A stretch of 64,000 nt of DNA from Sapria himalayana (GCA_029783825.1 JAREIK010000343.1:1198501-1262500); one strand, 5' to 3'. Counted from the stretch's first letter, positions 47,271-60,690 are shown. The notes: generated from the sequence alone by a model not told the origin. A program made the numbers and translations.

Positions 47271-48080
47271 ATCCCACTTGTTTCAAAGTAAGGGTTGTAT
47301 GTCAACTCCCACTAGACTAACTACTTAATTAGTTCAAGTGATATTTTTTTTATCTCCAAGATTTATTACTTAATTAGGCATATTGTCGAAGACTCTTCTT
47401 CATGGTACTTCTAATCTAGCCAGAGATTTTGTGTAATGATCTTAACAAGTAACCTTTAGTATTCTCTCTTTTTATCCTTTCGATTAGTGAATCCTTTGAT
47501 GGCTACTAAATTACTTATGAATACTTCTACCTATACTTAATTTATCATCCAATGAACAACCTCTAAAAGGAAATAAGGAATAAAGTCAATATAGAATTAG
47601 TATCTAAGATATCTTTGAGTATCTCAAGTCTAAAGCTATTTGCTCCATTATTATGATGAGACTATCACAAACACATAAATAGGTAATCTATATGATTATC
47701 TCAAAGTACTTGATTATTCATAACAAGTATCTACATATTAACTTTAATCATCACGATGATTATAGCTTATGATATATACTACTTGATCCAACTAAGAAGT
47801 ATAATATATGTTAGTCTATCTAGATCAATAATGTCTAGTTTTATTGATCTTGTGATAATAGATAATTTAAATATTAACATAATTACACATAATAAGAATC
47901 TCATCATTATTTATTTCATGTGTATATGTATCATGTACTTTATTAATTAATTTAAGATCACTATTGATAAAAGATCACTATTAATTCAAAGCAAGAATAT
48001 CAAAATAATGAAGAATTATTTTATTAAATTAAGATATGTCATACAATAATAGATAAAAGTGATTATCTTTAAAATATTTC
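47271..48080. other. Unassigned AT-rich sequence
   Basis: No protein motif. Internally, 'aagatcactattgata' and 'aagatcactattaatt' are repeated near 47,955-47,985. It may be LTR sequence of an unidentified element. Confidence 0.3.
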
Positions 48081-50355
48081 TATATCAAATATGACATCTT
48101 GATGGATGATGACCTTGACTAGGTTGTGCATGACTCTATCTGTGATTGGAGGACTCAAGGCAGGACCATTTCTACAACCATGTATATAGCAAGATGAGTC
48201 ATCTATACATTGCGAAGTACCATGGATGGAAGGGAATGCTATAATTGAAGGCAATATAGTCTCAAAAGACTTTTGAAAGAGTTAAAAACTCTCAACCTTG
48301 GACACAAAATTCATGAATCTTGAGAGAAATATTTGTCATTTTTTCAATAGAGAAACTAGAGAAATCAAGTCATAGTCCATGAAGAAACCAATAAACTTTT
48401 TGGATTCTATCAATAGGGTGAACAATGGCATGAAACTAACTGGATAAGGATGGGCGGGCATTGCCTTGAAGGTATGGGTAAAGGAAATGACTTGATAGGG
48501 ATTGTCCTCATCAATTGGAGATTACCTGTGACTATGAGACATACTTCGAGAAGTGTTACTATTGATCAAACATATGTTACAGGGATTGTCCTCATTGCTT
48601 GATAGGGATTGTCCTCATAAATATTTGTAATATCTATATAAATATGGTGCATACAAGTTCGAGAAGTGTTACTATCTAAGGGAGGAAAATAAATATGATC
48701 AAACATATGTTATAGGCTACATCCTTTTATCTCATTCAAGCAATGAGGCCACTTTTAAGATCATTTACACTATCAAAAGATTAATATTAAGATTCTTATG
48801 GGGAATAAGAAATAGCTAAAGCCATTCAGATAGACAAAATTGACTAACTTATGTAGGCTGAGGGATGAGGGATGGCTTAGGTTTTGAAATCTATAGTATA
48901 TTACAAAGGCTACTAGTATGAAAATTTGGTAAAAATTTCCCATCAGAGATTCATCGTTGAAAAAAAATCTTAAAAATAGTTATTGAAGACTAGAGTATCC
49001 AAAACTAAGTCATGATATGTCAATATACAAATTTGAAGAAGAATTAAGGAAAAAAGTGACACAACAAAAGAATAAAACACATGAAAATCAAGACAATAAG
49101 AAATATTATTCGGGCTTGTCAAATGAATAAGAGATAAAAAAATTTTGCCTCTAGTCCAATATGTGAAGGGAGATCATTGTATGCTAAAGTCAAAGAATAT
49201 TTAAAGGGAAGGAAATAGGAAATCAAGAACCTGTATCAAGTTATCCCACAATATTTGGTTGACGTTGAAAAGATACTCATAATACCTATGGAAGAGCAAG
49301 ATAAAGTCATATGCCACTCAAATAATGAAGCACAATCCTTCTTTAAATCCACATGGGGCTTAATGAGAAATAAAAGCATAAATATATTAAGTTTTTGAAT
49401 CCATTTGGCATCCAATAATCCCCTAGTAAACATCCTTTTTTTTGGGCACTTCTAAATTCCTTCATTTCAACTGAATATATACTAAAACACGAGAGTTTTG
49501 TATTAGCATCCAAATGCATTTATTTGTTCAAATGAGGAAAGAATTCCTCTTGTTTTTCATTAAATTCAATGAGACAACTAGAGTCTATAATGATTTTTAC
49601 CCTAATAAGAATATGGCAATGAAAATAATTGAGAAATTTTTATTGTTTACTAACCCATGTCATTCATAAATAAAAGATAAACCATAATGGATCATACATC
49701 TTATTCCATTATTTGAGTGTGGAAAACATGGAAGGAAATAATGACAATAGATTTAGAGGCCATGAATTTTTGGATTAAATTATATAGAATTGAAATCATG
49801 AAGTAAAATATAATCAATACACTGTCACGCTACTAAAAAAAATAGAACAAGCGGCAAATCAAAAGGATTAATTTTCTAGCATCACCCTGAGCTACTATTT
49901 TTGTTTCTTGTTTTTTTTTTCAGAGGCAAGAATGCAAGTTAATTGACCCATTTTAAAATGTACTTTATCTAGAAAAAATATATGAAAAGTGCTCCCTAAA
50001 GAGGCAATGGGGAAATGAAAGACTAATAAAGACATCTATAAAAGAATACATCAAAAGTAGGCAATATTTTTTTTATCAAGGAAATAGAAAAAAAAAAGTG
50101 AAGCAAGTAGAGACAATTTGGAGAAGGAAAGCCTACCACAAATTATGTTTTATTTATATCTTGATGCAAATAGAAAAAGACCAAGCATGGACATCTAAGT
50201 TGGTAAATAAATTTTATGTGCATTTAATATGCATAGGATCCCACTTGGGATAGGGTCCCATATTTTTGATGAGTTTTGACAATTTGGCTAGCCTAGTTTT
50301 TTGTATGTCTTAAATTTTAATAAAACAAACCCCCCCTTTTTTCAAAAAAAAAAAA
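48081..50355 (+). other. Unassigned repeat-like region with poly(A)-type end
   Basis: Between 48,485 and 48,715 several phrases are repeated: 'cttgatagggattgtcctca' (48,491 and 48,600), 'ttcgagaagtgttactat' and 'gatcaaacatatgtta'. At 50,319-50,355 AATAAAA is followed by a C-rich, T-rich stretch and a run of A, which looks like the 3' end of a retroposed transcript on the + strand. No coding domain could be recognised, so the element type is open. Confidence 0.35.
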
Positions 50356-50368
50356 AAGTTTCAAGAAG

Positions 50369-53056
50369 TGCTTTAGGAAACACAATATTTGATGTATGAG
50401 TAATACTCATATGTTTGGCATATATGGATTCTAAATCTTAAATATCTTCTATTGCTCATTTAAATTATGTATGAAATATGTTTAATTAATATTAGCTCTA
50501 CATCAATAAATGCAAAAAATTATCACATAGAGATGATTGTTTGCATTTATAACAAAGAGCATAATATTTGGTCTCATGTATAATATTAATAATGTGTAAT
50601 TCATGCATTGAAATAATCTATGGATGGACTTAAATTATCAAATAGACATTTCAGGAGCCATGAAAAAGTATCCTAGCGTTGCAACTCAACAATAAGAAAA
50701 TTAAAAATTTTTTTGATTTTTATTTATCCGCACAGATTGGACATGAGTTTTTAAAATTAACATACATAAGTTCCTTTTCTCAACACGTCTAGGTTTTTTC
50801 ATAGGTATTCATTTATTTTTTTTTATTATTTTTATATGTAGAAAATTAGAATGATCAAAATGGTCCGACATCATATGATGTTATTTTTTGATTGTCCTTA
50901 TGACAATATTCACACAAAAATGGGTAATCAAACACAAAGATATGAATTTTAAATGTCTCTAATTAATCTATTATAATAATTATAATCAACAAGAATAATC
51001 CTCCTCTATATAGGTAATATATCATGTTTATGATTGTGACTTGTAAATAATAAATTTAAAGTTTTTAGATTGAATAATGATAACTTGTTGGGGAAGACCT
51101 TTTGAGTAGTGATTAATCGAAATCACTAAATGTTTGGTATGAAATTATTTGGGCACAACAAAAGGTATCATTTTCAAAACCCATATTGGGATATTTTTTA
51201 TTTTTTAAAACTTCTAGCTTTTAATAAAAATGAACTGTCTAGAATTAAATTTTTAGTAAAATCAATTTTATTCGATTTGATTTATGAAAAATACGGAATT
51301 ATTTTAGATAATTCTATTATAAGTTTATATTTAAATTCCAATGAAATATTTAGTACAACCTAGTATAATAAAAACTCAAACACATTTTTATAAAATCAAT
51401 CGAGCAACCATATTTAAAACATAATTTAAGAAAGTCGAATTACAACCATCAATATAAATTAAATAGGTATTAAAGACTCATTCACACGTATAAATGTCTG
51501 CATATAGTTTCACACACCTGAAGTATGTATTGGACCAAGAAAATATATATCTAGAACATAAAATCCTAAAAAAATAGAAATTTCAAAACAATATATTAAT
51601 TATTCTCTACAATGAGTATTCTTCAATTCGGCAAGATTGACAAGATTTTTGGCAACACAATGTATGCCAATTTTGGATAGAAAGGGAGGGTTTCTTTTTC
51701 TATTCAAATTCTTCATGGAAGCAACACTCATCACACAACAATTTTGGATAGAAAGGGAGGATTTCTTTTTCTATTCAAATTCTTCATGGAAGCAACACTC
51801 ATCACACAACAATTTTGGACCAAGAGAGATAGAGCATAATAGAGGCCAGAAAATCCTGAAAATCCTCTATTGGAATGTTTTTGGAACTTTTTTACCCTTT
51901 ATAAACATATTTTAAAATGGCCAAATGAGAGAAAAATTATGTAACCACAACATTTCTCACTTTGTTATTTTTTATTTGTTTTTTTTTTTTTTTGGATACA
52001 TAATGGGGGTACTACCATTCTTCATAGTACCACGTGCATTTATAAATATGGAAAATTCAACTCATTTTTTTTGAAGCATGTGAAGTTATCTCATGCTTTT
52101 GATTCAATATATAACTTAACTACAAAAAAATAACTAAAAAATATAAAAATAAAAGTAACCAAATAAAATTAAATTTGTACGTTTAAAATGACAATCATGC
52201 ATTGCCATTTTAAATAAAAAAATTAAATAAAAAACCTAAAAGAAACCAAACTGGTCAACCCAACTCGAGCAGACTCAATAAGTTTGGTATTTGAATATCC
52301 TTGATTTTAAATATTGTTTTATTTTTCTCTCATCTACCATTGAATTACTCACACATTTAATTCATTTGTAATTTATGGAAGTTCGTTAGATAACAAAGAG
52401 AATTATCCAAACATATCTTATTATAACTATCATAATTTTTACTTTGAATGTACAATTCCTTCTTGATTATAAATTGGTATCATTTTCACAAGTGATAAGT
52501 ATTATAATATTGTTAAGTCACTTTTTTGTAACTAATAGTTCAACCAATTAGACATGTTGTTGTCTAATTGTCAGAGAAAAAAAAAGTCCTGATATTCATG
52601 CAACACAAATTAATTTAATTAATGGATCATTATAGATTTAAGTCTTCGTAAATAATTTATGTAATTCTTTGTCAATGTTTTTTTTCAAGATGATCAGTCC
52701 AATTAGCTGCTTTTCCTCATCATTCAAAGATTATGGTGATGTAAAGAATAGTGTAGTGCATATAAAATTTATGGCATTCTTTAGGAAACACAATATTTCA
52801 TGAATAACTCATACTTGGATGGTTGGCATATGTGGTTTCAAAATATTAAGGATCTTATATTTCTCCTCTAGAATATGTTTAAGATATATTTAATTATTGG
52901 TAGCTTCATAATCAATAATTACAAAACATAATCATGCTAAGATGATTGTCTGCATCTAATGCAATAGTCCATAATGTTTGATATCTAGTTTTTCTTTTAA
53001 CAATGTGTAATTCATGCATATAACCAATCTACATGTGGCCTTAAATGATCAATTAG
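50369..53056. mobile_element. Region bounded by two direct repeats of about 280 bp
   Basis: The block starting 'tttaggaaacacaatattt' at 50,371 to about 50,645 recurs from about 52,780 to 53,056. The 2.1 kb between contains no recognisable protein but does contain a 71-bp tandem repeat. The arrangement could be a small non-autonomous LTR element (TRIM/LARD type) or an old segmental duplication. No primer-binding site was found after the left copy. Confidence 0.4.
51669..51822. repeat. 71-bp tandem repeat, two nearly identical copies
   Basis: The phrase aattttggatag starts at 51,669, 51,740 and, as aattttggac, at 51,811. The two full units are almost identical, so this duplication is much younger than its surroundings. 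An open frame at 51,637-51,915 runs through it but changes frame between units because 71 is not divisible by three. Confidence 0.9.
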
Positions 53057-53059
53057 TTG

Positions 53060-54115
53060 GTACGACTTTATTATACCACCTAATTTTACTTGTTAGGTAA
53101 TGTCCCGAAAGATCATTAACGATAATATCTCATCAACTAAGATATACAAGTGCATGAGTTGTACAAATAGTATAATGGATCTTCATCTAGTTATTGATCA
53201 CACAGGGATTATATTGATAGTTTGGTTATTCAACAATGAGATAAATTATTTTTAGTAAGATGAATACTCAAATTGTTAGACAATTTAAGGTCCATAATTT
53301 ATTCATTTAACCTATGTAATACCATTTAGTCACTTGACATATATTATTTTGTACACAGAATAAAGGTTAATATATTATGCAATGATTCCTTACCTAAATG
53401 ACATATAAAGTGGTTGTCATTGATGAACCATTCCCAATGATAGTTTTTTTATATTTGTTGTCTTATTACGTCATCATCAAGATAATAATTTATTTCTGTA
53501 TGAGAGCCATTTATAATCGTATACCTATTAGGAAATGTCATCAATTACCCTTAATGATAGTTTCATATGCATACTCTTATTCTCTTGCCTCCATCATCAT
53601 AAATAATAATGATTAATATGATTTATAAGTATTTACACTTTTAGTTTTATAAATGCTATATTTGCCCATTTAATGTATTCTTTCCTCGAGTTTTACTAGT
53701 GGAAATATATGAGTAAAAATAGTTTACAATGATTGTCACTGTCTCTTGGGTCAAGACATCCTCGCATGTATCCCAAGGATTTTCTATCACTATCATCTTA
53801 GATGACAATGTAACTCACACATCAAAGGTGAATATTTTTAAATAATATTTTAAATAATGTCAATCTCAATTGAAAATCATTTTCTTTAAGATGTGTACAA
53901 TAGATTTCATGTAAAAGTATTCGCACTTTCAACATAAGTACCATGCTCATAAAGATTAACATATAAAAATTTTAAGATTTAGCAAATATGTTTATCTCAT
54001 ATATTGTAGTTGAAAGGGTTATCACTTCATTCCTATCATATGCATAAGTGAGCCCAATGGGTTACATGATACTATCCACCATTAGAATCTCACACAAACT
54101 TATTGATGAGTTAAA
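53060..54115 (-). mobile_element. Gypsy LTR fragment (3' half), inverted
   Basis: Minus-strand landmarks run from mid-LTR (about 54,100) to the 'aattaggtggtataataaag' LTR end at about 53,070. Truncated at 54,115 by B-type LTR sequence in + orientation. Contains no gene. Confidence 0.6.
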
Positions 54116-54119
54116 AAGT

Positions 54120-55735
54120 CATCATTATTTTAGTATATTTTCTTGACATATTTTCATGTTTAGGAGATAGATTTCATGACTAGAGGTTAGAAATTGCTCT
54201 TCTCGTGGTTTTGCAGGTTTTCAGCTAGAAGAAAAAAAATAATAGCAGGTATCTAGGAAATTATTTAAGTTAATTGTGTCATGATAAAATTAACTCAATT
54301 GTGATAAAAATCGAAAGAACTAATTAAAATCAAGTTGCAACTAATGAATGATTATCGTAACCATTAGGAAGGAAGGAAGACAAAGTTGGTCACGATGTAT
54401 TTTTCAAATATCAAGAAAGGATGATCGAGGCAAGATCGTGACAAGAAAACTACTATCACAATAAAGAAGACTTTTAGCAAAGAATCACAAGATGAAGACT
54501 TGGTCATGACAACAAGCTTGGTCATGACAATAAGCTTGATCACAACAGCAAACTCAATCGAGACATCATAATTAATCATGATATCAATATTTGGTCATTA
54601 TAATCAACTTGGTCATGATGTTAGAATTTAGTCGTGGCAACCAACTTGGTCATGATAGTAGAATTTAGTCATAATAATATATTTGATCTTGACATCAATA
54701 TTTGGTCGTAACAAGAGATTTGGTCATAACAATCGACTTGGTCATGGCAGTAGAATTTGGTTGTGACAATATACTTTGTCATGACATCAATATTTTATAT
54801 ATGACAATCGACTTGGTCTTGATAGTAGAATTTGATCATGACAATAAACTTGGTCATGATATTAATATTTGGTCATGATAATAGAATTGGTCATAAAATT
54901 AATATTTGGTCATGACAATAGATTTGGTCATGACATTAGTAGAAGTTGGCCATGATAGTGAAATGAGAGAAAAAAAAGATTCGAAGCCACATCAGAGAAT
55001 TCAAAGAAAGAGCCGATCATTATATATTTTTATAAAAATAACCTTAGAAGCTAGGGCTAGCATAAACCATATAAAAATAATTTTTTTTTTCATAGAGAAG
55101 AGTTCGAGAGGTGAGCCAAGCAACTGCTTGCTGATAGCATTGCTTGATTTTTCTTTCTTCTTTTAGCATAGATTTAGAGTAGAATGACTTTTCTTTGAGT
55201 CATTTTGTTTGGATCTAGAATTTCACTTGTTAGAAGCATGAATTTCAACAAGGATTACTTATTTTTTCATGATGCAATAGTTGCATTATATTTGACCAAG
55301 AACAAATCATATGAATCTGATGATTCAGTAAGGCGTAATCACCTTGTTCATCACAATATGTAGTCCATAGGTGGTTGTATTCCATGCGATATCTTTGTTG
55401 AAGTAATTTAACTATTAAGAAATTTATTTTTAGTGGGAATCAGTGAGAGTTCCTTAAATAGAAAGTTAGATCTAATAGATTGGTGTGCATTTAAGTTACT
55501 TGTTCCCCATACTAGAACTAAATACTCTTAACTCATTGTATCTTGCCCTTCTGTATGGGAGGTCATTTGAGTGACATAGAGAATACAATATCCCTAGGGT
55601 TGGTGAACAACCTATTAATGAGATATGTGAGACTAATAGTGATAAATAAGGGAACTCTGCTAGTTCATGTAGAGAAGTCCCTTTTTACTCATTGATGAGG
55701 AAATGTAGTTATTCTCTAGATGAATCACCAAGGAC
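54120..55735 (+). mobile_element. Second-family (B type) LTR fragment
   Basis: Matches 20,680-21,960 in reverse. Includes 'catgtttaggagat', 'ttgcaggttttcagct' and, at about 55,160, a 'ttcttttagcatagatttag' block. It carries a greatly expanded array of the ggtcatgaca repeat (next entry). The text is lost at about 55,735 after a 'ggaaatgtagttattctc' block. Confidence 0.55.
54498..54955. repeat. Array of a roughly 20-bp 'ttggtcatgaca' repeat
   Basis: More than fifteen units of the form [ac/at]ttggtcatgacaatag, separated by short spacers such as 'aataaac', 'gtagaatt' and 'atcaatat', fill this stretch, often in a higher-order pattern. The core ggtcatgac contains the palindrome gtcatgac. The inverted copy of this LTR at 21,440-21,510 has only a few units, so the array expanded or contracted in one copy. 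Confidence 0.85.
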
Positions 55736-56464
55736 ATCACCTTAATCTTTCGAGTGATCCATGTCCCCGTGTTGATTTATATCCAATCAAGGGAAGAGAA
55801 AACTCTAAAAGATTTAAAGAAAGATGTACCAACCATTTTCAAAGACTTGTAACACCCATGTCATGGGAAACAAAAGACCTGTAATCATCAAAAAAGAGGA
55901 TATGAAGTATTGAGAATGAAAATGACTCAATTCTCATAAGAGAACTTGAAATATGAATAACTATTTAGATCCTAGACTTATAGGAAAGTAAGGTTTTCTA
56001 AGTGGTGAAAAGGTGTAGCTACAAGGAGAAATCCAAGATCACAAGACAAAAGTGCTTGACGAATTTCAACTTTTCTGTAAAAATAAGCCATGATAGATAA
56101 GTCTAAAGAAATTTGATATACTACATTACCTTATGTTAATATCAGCTTCTATAAAAGAACCAATCCAGTCTAATTCTTTTTTATGAATTTCTTTTGATCT
56201 TTTGTTTAGAGTTTTAGTTTGTGATTTTATTATCTTTTAGTTATCTACCAAAGCATCATTTTTAATGATTCAAATAGTGTGAATCTTTAGAAGTTTGTGG
56301 CAATTCAAATCAATTATTGTCAATCTCTATGAGAATGATATCTGGACTTATATTCATTTTTTACTACTTGAATGGCCTATGCACTTACAGTATCGTATAC
56401 TAAATCTAATTATAATCTCTATTCAAAAGAGAGTGATTTAGTCAATACAGAAAAGACAATCACT
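55736..56464. other. Unassigned sequence
   Basis: No domain, ORF or repeat recognised. It lies between two gypsy LTR fragments and may belong to either element's leader or 3' region. Confidence 0.3.
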
Positions 56465-58345
56465 TTCTAATAGTTGATATTATAATTCAAGTTCTATTTA
56501 GTTATCATCAATCATAATTCATACATAAAATAAATAAAATATTTATGTATTCATAAAAAAAAATAATTATATCACATAATTCAAATTACATAAATCCTAG
56601 ACTAGTGCTAATTTAGTATACATTCCTAAATCTATTTTTAGAGGAGAAGGGTTTGAGAATGAGTTCCTTAATAATAGGGATTTGCATAAATTATACATCC
56701 TTTGCTTCTTTGTGGAACCCCTAAAAAATATTAAATTTACTCATAGGGTTTGGTAGTTATCATGACTTTGCTTATTGTATGATGGACAAGGAAAAGAAAA
56801 TAAAAGAGCTCGCAAAAATTCTCTAACTTTAACCTTTATACCTAGATCGTCTTGCATTACTCTAAGTAGGAATTCATGGATTTTATAAGAAAATCATAAT
56901 TTTGGTCTTCATCTCTTTATCTCAAGGTCATAACTCTAGAAAATAATCAATACTTTATTCTACATCTCAATTTTTTTATAATACAGAGTCGCAACCATGG
57001 TAACAATCATGACTTGGACCTAATCACTCTATAACACAGTCACGAAACCATAAAATAGCCATAGCTTTATGTCTTTATCCTTTTGTAGTCCATAGAGGGT
57101 CGTAGTGCTAGGAAGTGGTCATAGAGTGAAGATGACTTCTCATATTATTATATAGTAATGACATTGTGTAGAGTTCATGATACTAGCAAATTGTCTTTCT
57201 TAATATTTATATGATCGCAGTACTAAAAAATAGTCATAATATTGAGAAAGTATTATATGTATTGGTTATGACTATGACCATGGTGTTGGGGACTAGTCAT
57301 GGAGTAAATGTAACCCTTCATATCTTTTAAGAGTCTATAATGTTATGAGTGACTGTAATACTAGTATTTTCTTCTCTCACATGACATATTTTAATGACAT
57401 TGTTAAGATGCCATGATATGGCACTTATCTTGCATATACAAGTCATAATTATATCTTCATTTGAGGACAAGAGTCATGGTATTGTAAATAATTATATCTA
57501 AGTAATATCTTTTTTTTTTGTTTTTTTTTTGTTTTTTTTTGTTTTTTTTTTGTTTTTTTTTTTGTTTTTATTTATTTATTTATTATTTATTTATTTATTT
57601 TTATTTATTTTATTTATTTTTTTTTCTATTTTTTTATATCTAAGTAATATCTTATGTAACATTTAGTTTCACAAAAGTTATGACTATAATTTTTTGTAAC
57701 TCAAAAGTTATAGTTTTATAAAAAAGTTATGGGTCTAACATGTCTCTACCAAGCCATATAAAGAAAGTCATGACACTATGAAATTGGTCATGACTTTAAG
57801 CACCAGTGGAGTACTTAGTTGTTACGATAAAAAATTAATGTCATAGCTATTTATATTTGTTGAGCTAAGTATGGTTGTGACTCTATGATAATATCATAGC
57901 CATTAAGAATTTGTCATATAATTGAAAGATTGTGCTGATGAGTTAGCAGGGACATGACATATATAAGAATTACCTTGTCTATTAGGTAGAGTTTTATCCA
58001 AAAATAGATGTTGAAACTAAAAAAGACTCAATGATCTATATCATATGCTAAACACCTCCAAAAAATTATTGATTTCATGATTATTCTTCTAGACTATAAA
58101 ATTCCAAAACTCATGAAATTAATAGGTACTAGCTTCATTTCCATTTTTATATATCATTATCAACTACTAAATTACATAAGAATCTTTGATAATTTGAATA
58201 CTAGACAAACTCTCACACCAAAATAATTATTTGTCCCTGATCAATAACTTCCTCCAAAAAAATCATTATCACTATAAATTACTATGACTAAGTTTGAGTA
58301 TCATAGAATCTATAAATAGTATAACAACTTCAAGTGAACATGTTC
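56465..58345 (-). mobile_element. Gypsy LTR, inverted, with small insertion
   Basis: Minus-strand order of landmarks runs from LTR start (about 58,230-58,345) to mid-LTR (about 56,470). A T-rich insertion with a 20-bp target duplication interrupts it at 57,492-57,653. It is flanked on the right by minus-strand internal sequence (58,440-59,045). Confidence 0.62.
57492..57653 (-). mobile_element. T-rich insertion with 20-bp target-site duplication
   Basis: TTATATCTAAGTAATATCTT is present at both 57,492-57,511 and 57,634-57,653. Between them are 122 bases of T runs broken by single G (six times) followed by (TTTA)n. On the minus strand this is an A-run tail with AAAC and TAAA units. The structure fits LINE-mediated insertion of almost nothing but a poly(A) tail. 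Confidence 0.8.
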
Positions 58346-58439
58346 ACAAGTAAGGTGGGGTTTGAGTTCCATGGATATACTTGTGAGTCATTATTTGTGT
58401 ATATTTATTTATATTGTAGATATAGGTGTTTATTACATC

Positions 58440-59050
58440 ATATATGAATAAAAAAAATACTTGGATTGCCTCCCAAGCAATTCTACATTTAGCATCTATA
58501 TTTAGACCATCAAAATATCTTTTACTCTATCGGAGATCTCTGATTTCTACGTGATCTTTTTTAGTATATTGTTTTACTTCCTTCTTGTTGGTCTTTTTCT
58601 TTAGTATTTCTTCAGCTACACTTGTTTTTAGGGATGTATCATTTTTTGATGTCTTGACTTTAGTGAATGTCGAGGCTTCCTCTTCTCCATTATATTGTCC
58701 TTTTTTATTCTGGATCCCCAAAGTCACAACATTAAGTACTATAGCAGATTTTCCTTTAAGCCTTGTTATTTTGGATCCCCAAAGTCCATTTTTATGTTGA
58801 TGCCATGACCATCTAAATATCTAAAGTCATGGCTGTTGTTGAAGTCATGACATTGTCTTGTACCATTTCTTTGTTTTTTTTTTCTATAACTTCAAAGTCA
58901 TAGTGATGTGCATAGTCATAGCCTTATCCTTAGGCTTTTGGTAGATTAATTCGTTTTGTATCACCAACATCATAGTGTTGAAATATAGTTATGACTTTGT
59001 CTTCTATCTTTCGCTTGTCGTTTATGTTGTAGAACATAAAAGTTGTGGTG
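58440..59050 (-). pseudogene. gypsy internal 3' region with 72-bp repeats, inverted
   Basis: The internal 3' block (ttggattgcctcccaagcaa) lies at 58,464-58,483; on the minus strand this precedes the LTR. Minus-strand open frame 58,527-58,727 is Lys/Glu-rich (VAEEILKKKTNKKEVKQY). Equivalent points of the 24-codon unit fall at 58,849, 58,921 and 58,993, a strict 72-base step; minus translation gives RKIEDKV and KPKDKA, as in the + strand array at 8,980-9,200. At about 59,050 + strand LTR sequence begins. Confidence 0.65.
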
Positions 59051-59054
59051 TTGT

Positions 59055-60690
59055 GCATAACTATTCGATGTTCAAATTACCAGACATTCTTGTGTGTTTT
59101 AGGGGTTCATAATGATATGTACACATGGAAATAGAGCTAATATGTATTCATTTTATGTTTTTTAGTATTTAGGAGAGTTTTAATGAAAATTCATAAAATA
59201 ATGAGTTTGTGAGGTATTTAACAAAGAGGATAGATTAATGAGTCTCATATAATTTGGTATTCATTCTTAGTCAAAACTCTACCTAATTGATCATGGATAA
59301 ATATTGGACACTATGACCCTACCAACTTATTAATATAATTTTCTACTATTTGACACATTCTTAATAGTTATGATATTATCATAGAGTCGCAATCATACTT
59401 AGCTCAGAAAATTTAAATGGTGGAGATATTAATTCTCCATCACATTAACCAAGTACTTCACTAATTCTCAGTTTCACAACCAATTTCATAGTGTTGCAAC
59501 TTTATTTTTATATGGCCTGATAGTCTCGAGTTAGAGCCATAAAAATTTTTACAAAACCATAATTTTTGAGCATCACTACAGCAATATGCTATACGAGAGA
59601 ATAAAAGACAATGTCATAGTCACTCACCTTGCTATGGACACTTAAGAGTTATGAATGATTACTTTTGCACTATGACCAATTTCTAACATCACATACACAA
59701 CAAACACATGAAAGACCTTCTCAGCACTGTAGCTAATTCTAAACATCATTACCACATAAATATCAAGAAAAACTATTTGTTAATGCCACAGGCTCCACAT
59801 AGTGTAATGGTTATATAACAATATGAGAAATCATAACCATTTCATAATGTCATGATGGTGAATATGTGTTATAGAGAGATTAGACCCAAGTCATGGTAGT
59901 TGTCAGTACTATGATTTTGTGTTACACAAATATCAAATTGTTGAATGGAGTTGCACTCATTTTCTAGAGTCAATACCTCAAGCCAAAAAGATCAATGCCA
60001 AAGTTGCTACTTTCTTCTAAAAATCATAGTTTCCTACTTGATTTAATGCAAGACCTCTCAAGTAAAAAGTGAAAGATAGAGAATTTATAAAAGAATAAAC
60101 TCTCATTTCTTCTTATTCTCCCTCCTGCAAAAAGAAAATCATGGCAATTTCAAATCCTAGGGGTGAATTTCATTCTTCCTAAAAGTTTCACAAAGAAGGA
60201 AGGAATGCATAATTTATACTTGGGTGCAGCTCTTAAACCCCTAGAGTTGAGGGGATGACTTTCAAACCTCTATCCTCTAAGGATATATTTAGGAATTTAA
60301 ACCAAATTAGCATATTATAGGATTTGTATAATTTGAATAATGTGATATAATTGGTTTTAATTATGAATGTATGAATAATTTGATTTACTTTATGTATTAA
60401 TATTGATAGATAGTGATTAAATATAACTCAATTTATGATTTTGACTATTAGTAGATTTGTGCAAAATCATCATGATGGACAATAATATGTAAACAATGAG
60501 ACTCACTTATACATATGATATGAAAGAATTAACAACTCTTACAATTATAGTGTGGAGAAAGACAAGATAAACATATATGCTAAACCTTAAAATTTGAATA
60601 TATTAATCATCACGAGTTTGATGCTTGTGAAATCAAAATTGAAAAAGTTATATATACAAATGTGTGTGTGTGTGTGTGTGTGTGTACATA
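59055..60690 (+). mobile_element. Gypsy LTR fragment
   Basis: Matches the LTR start at 9,862 and 12,200 and then the central landmarks (60,060-60,400), ending at about 60,650 with a (TG)n run at 60,661-60,684. The central region lacks about 0.3 kb relative to 12,200-14,768. Adjacent minus-strand internal sequence makes this a tail-to-head inversion junction. Confidence 0.62.
60661..60684. repeat. (TG)n microsatellite
   Basis: Twelve TG units at the end of the LTR similarity. Confidence 0.95.

Noticed and set aside
50371..50645. Pair of repeats as a certain LTR element
   Set aside because: Without primer-binding site, polypurine tract or target duplication the call was kept tentative.
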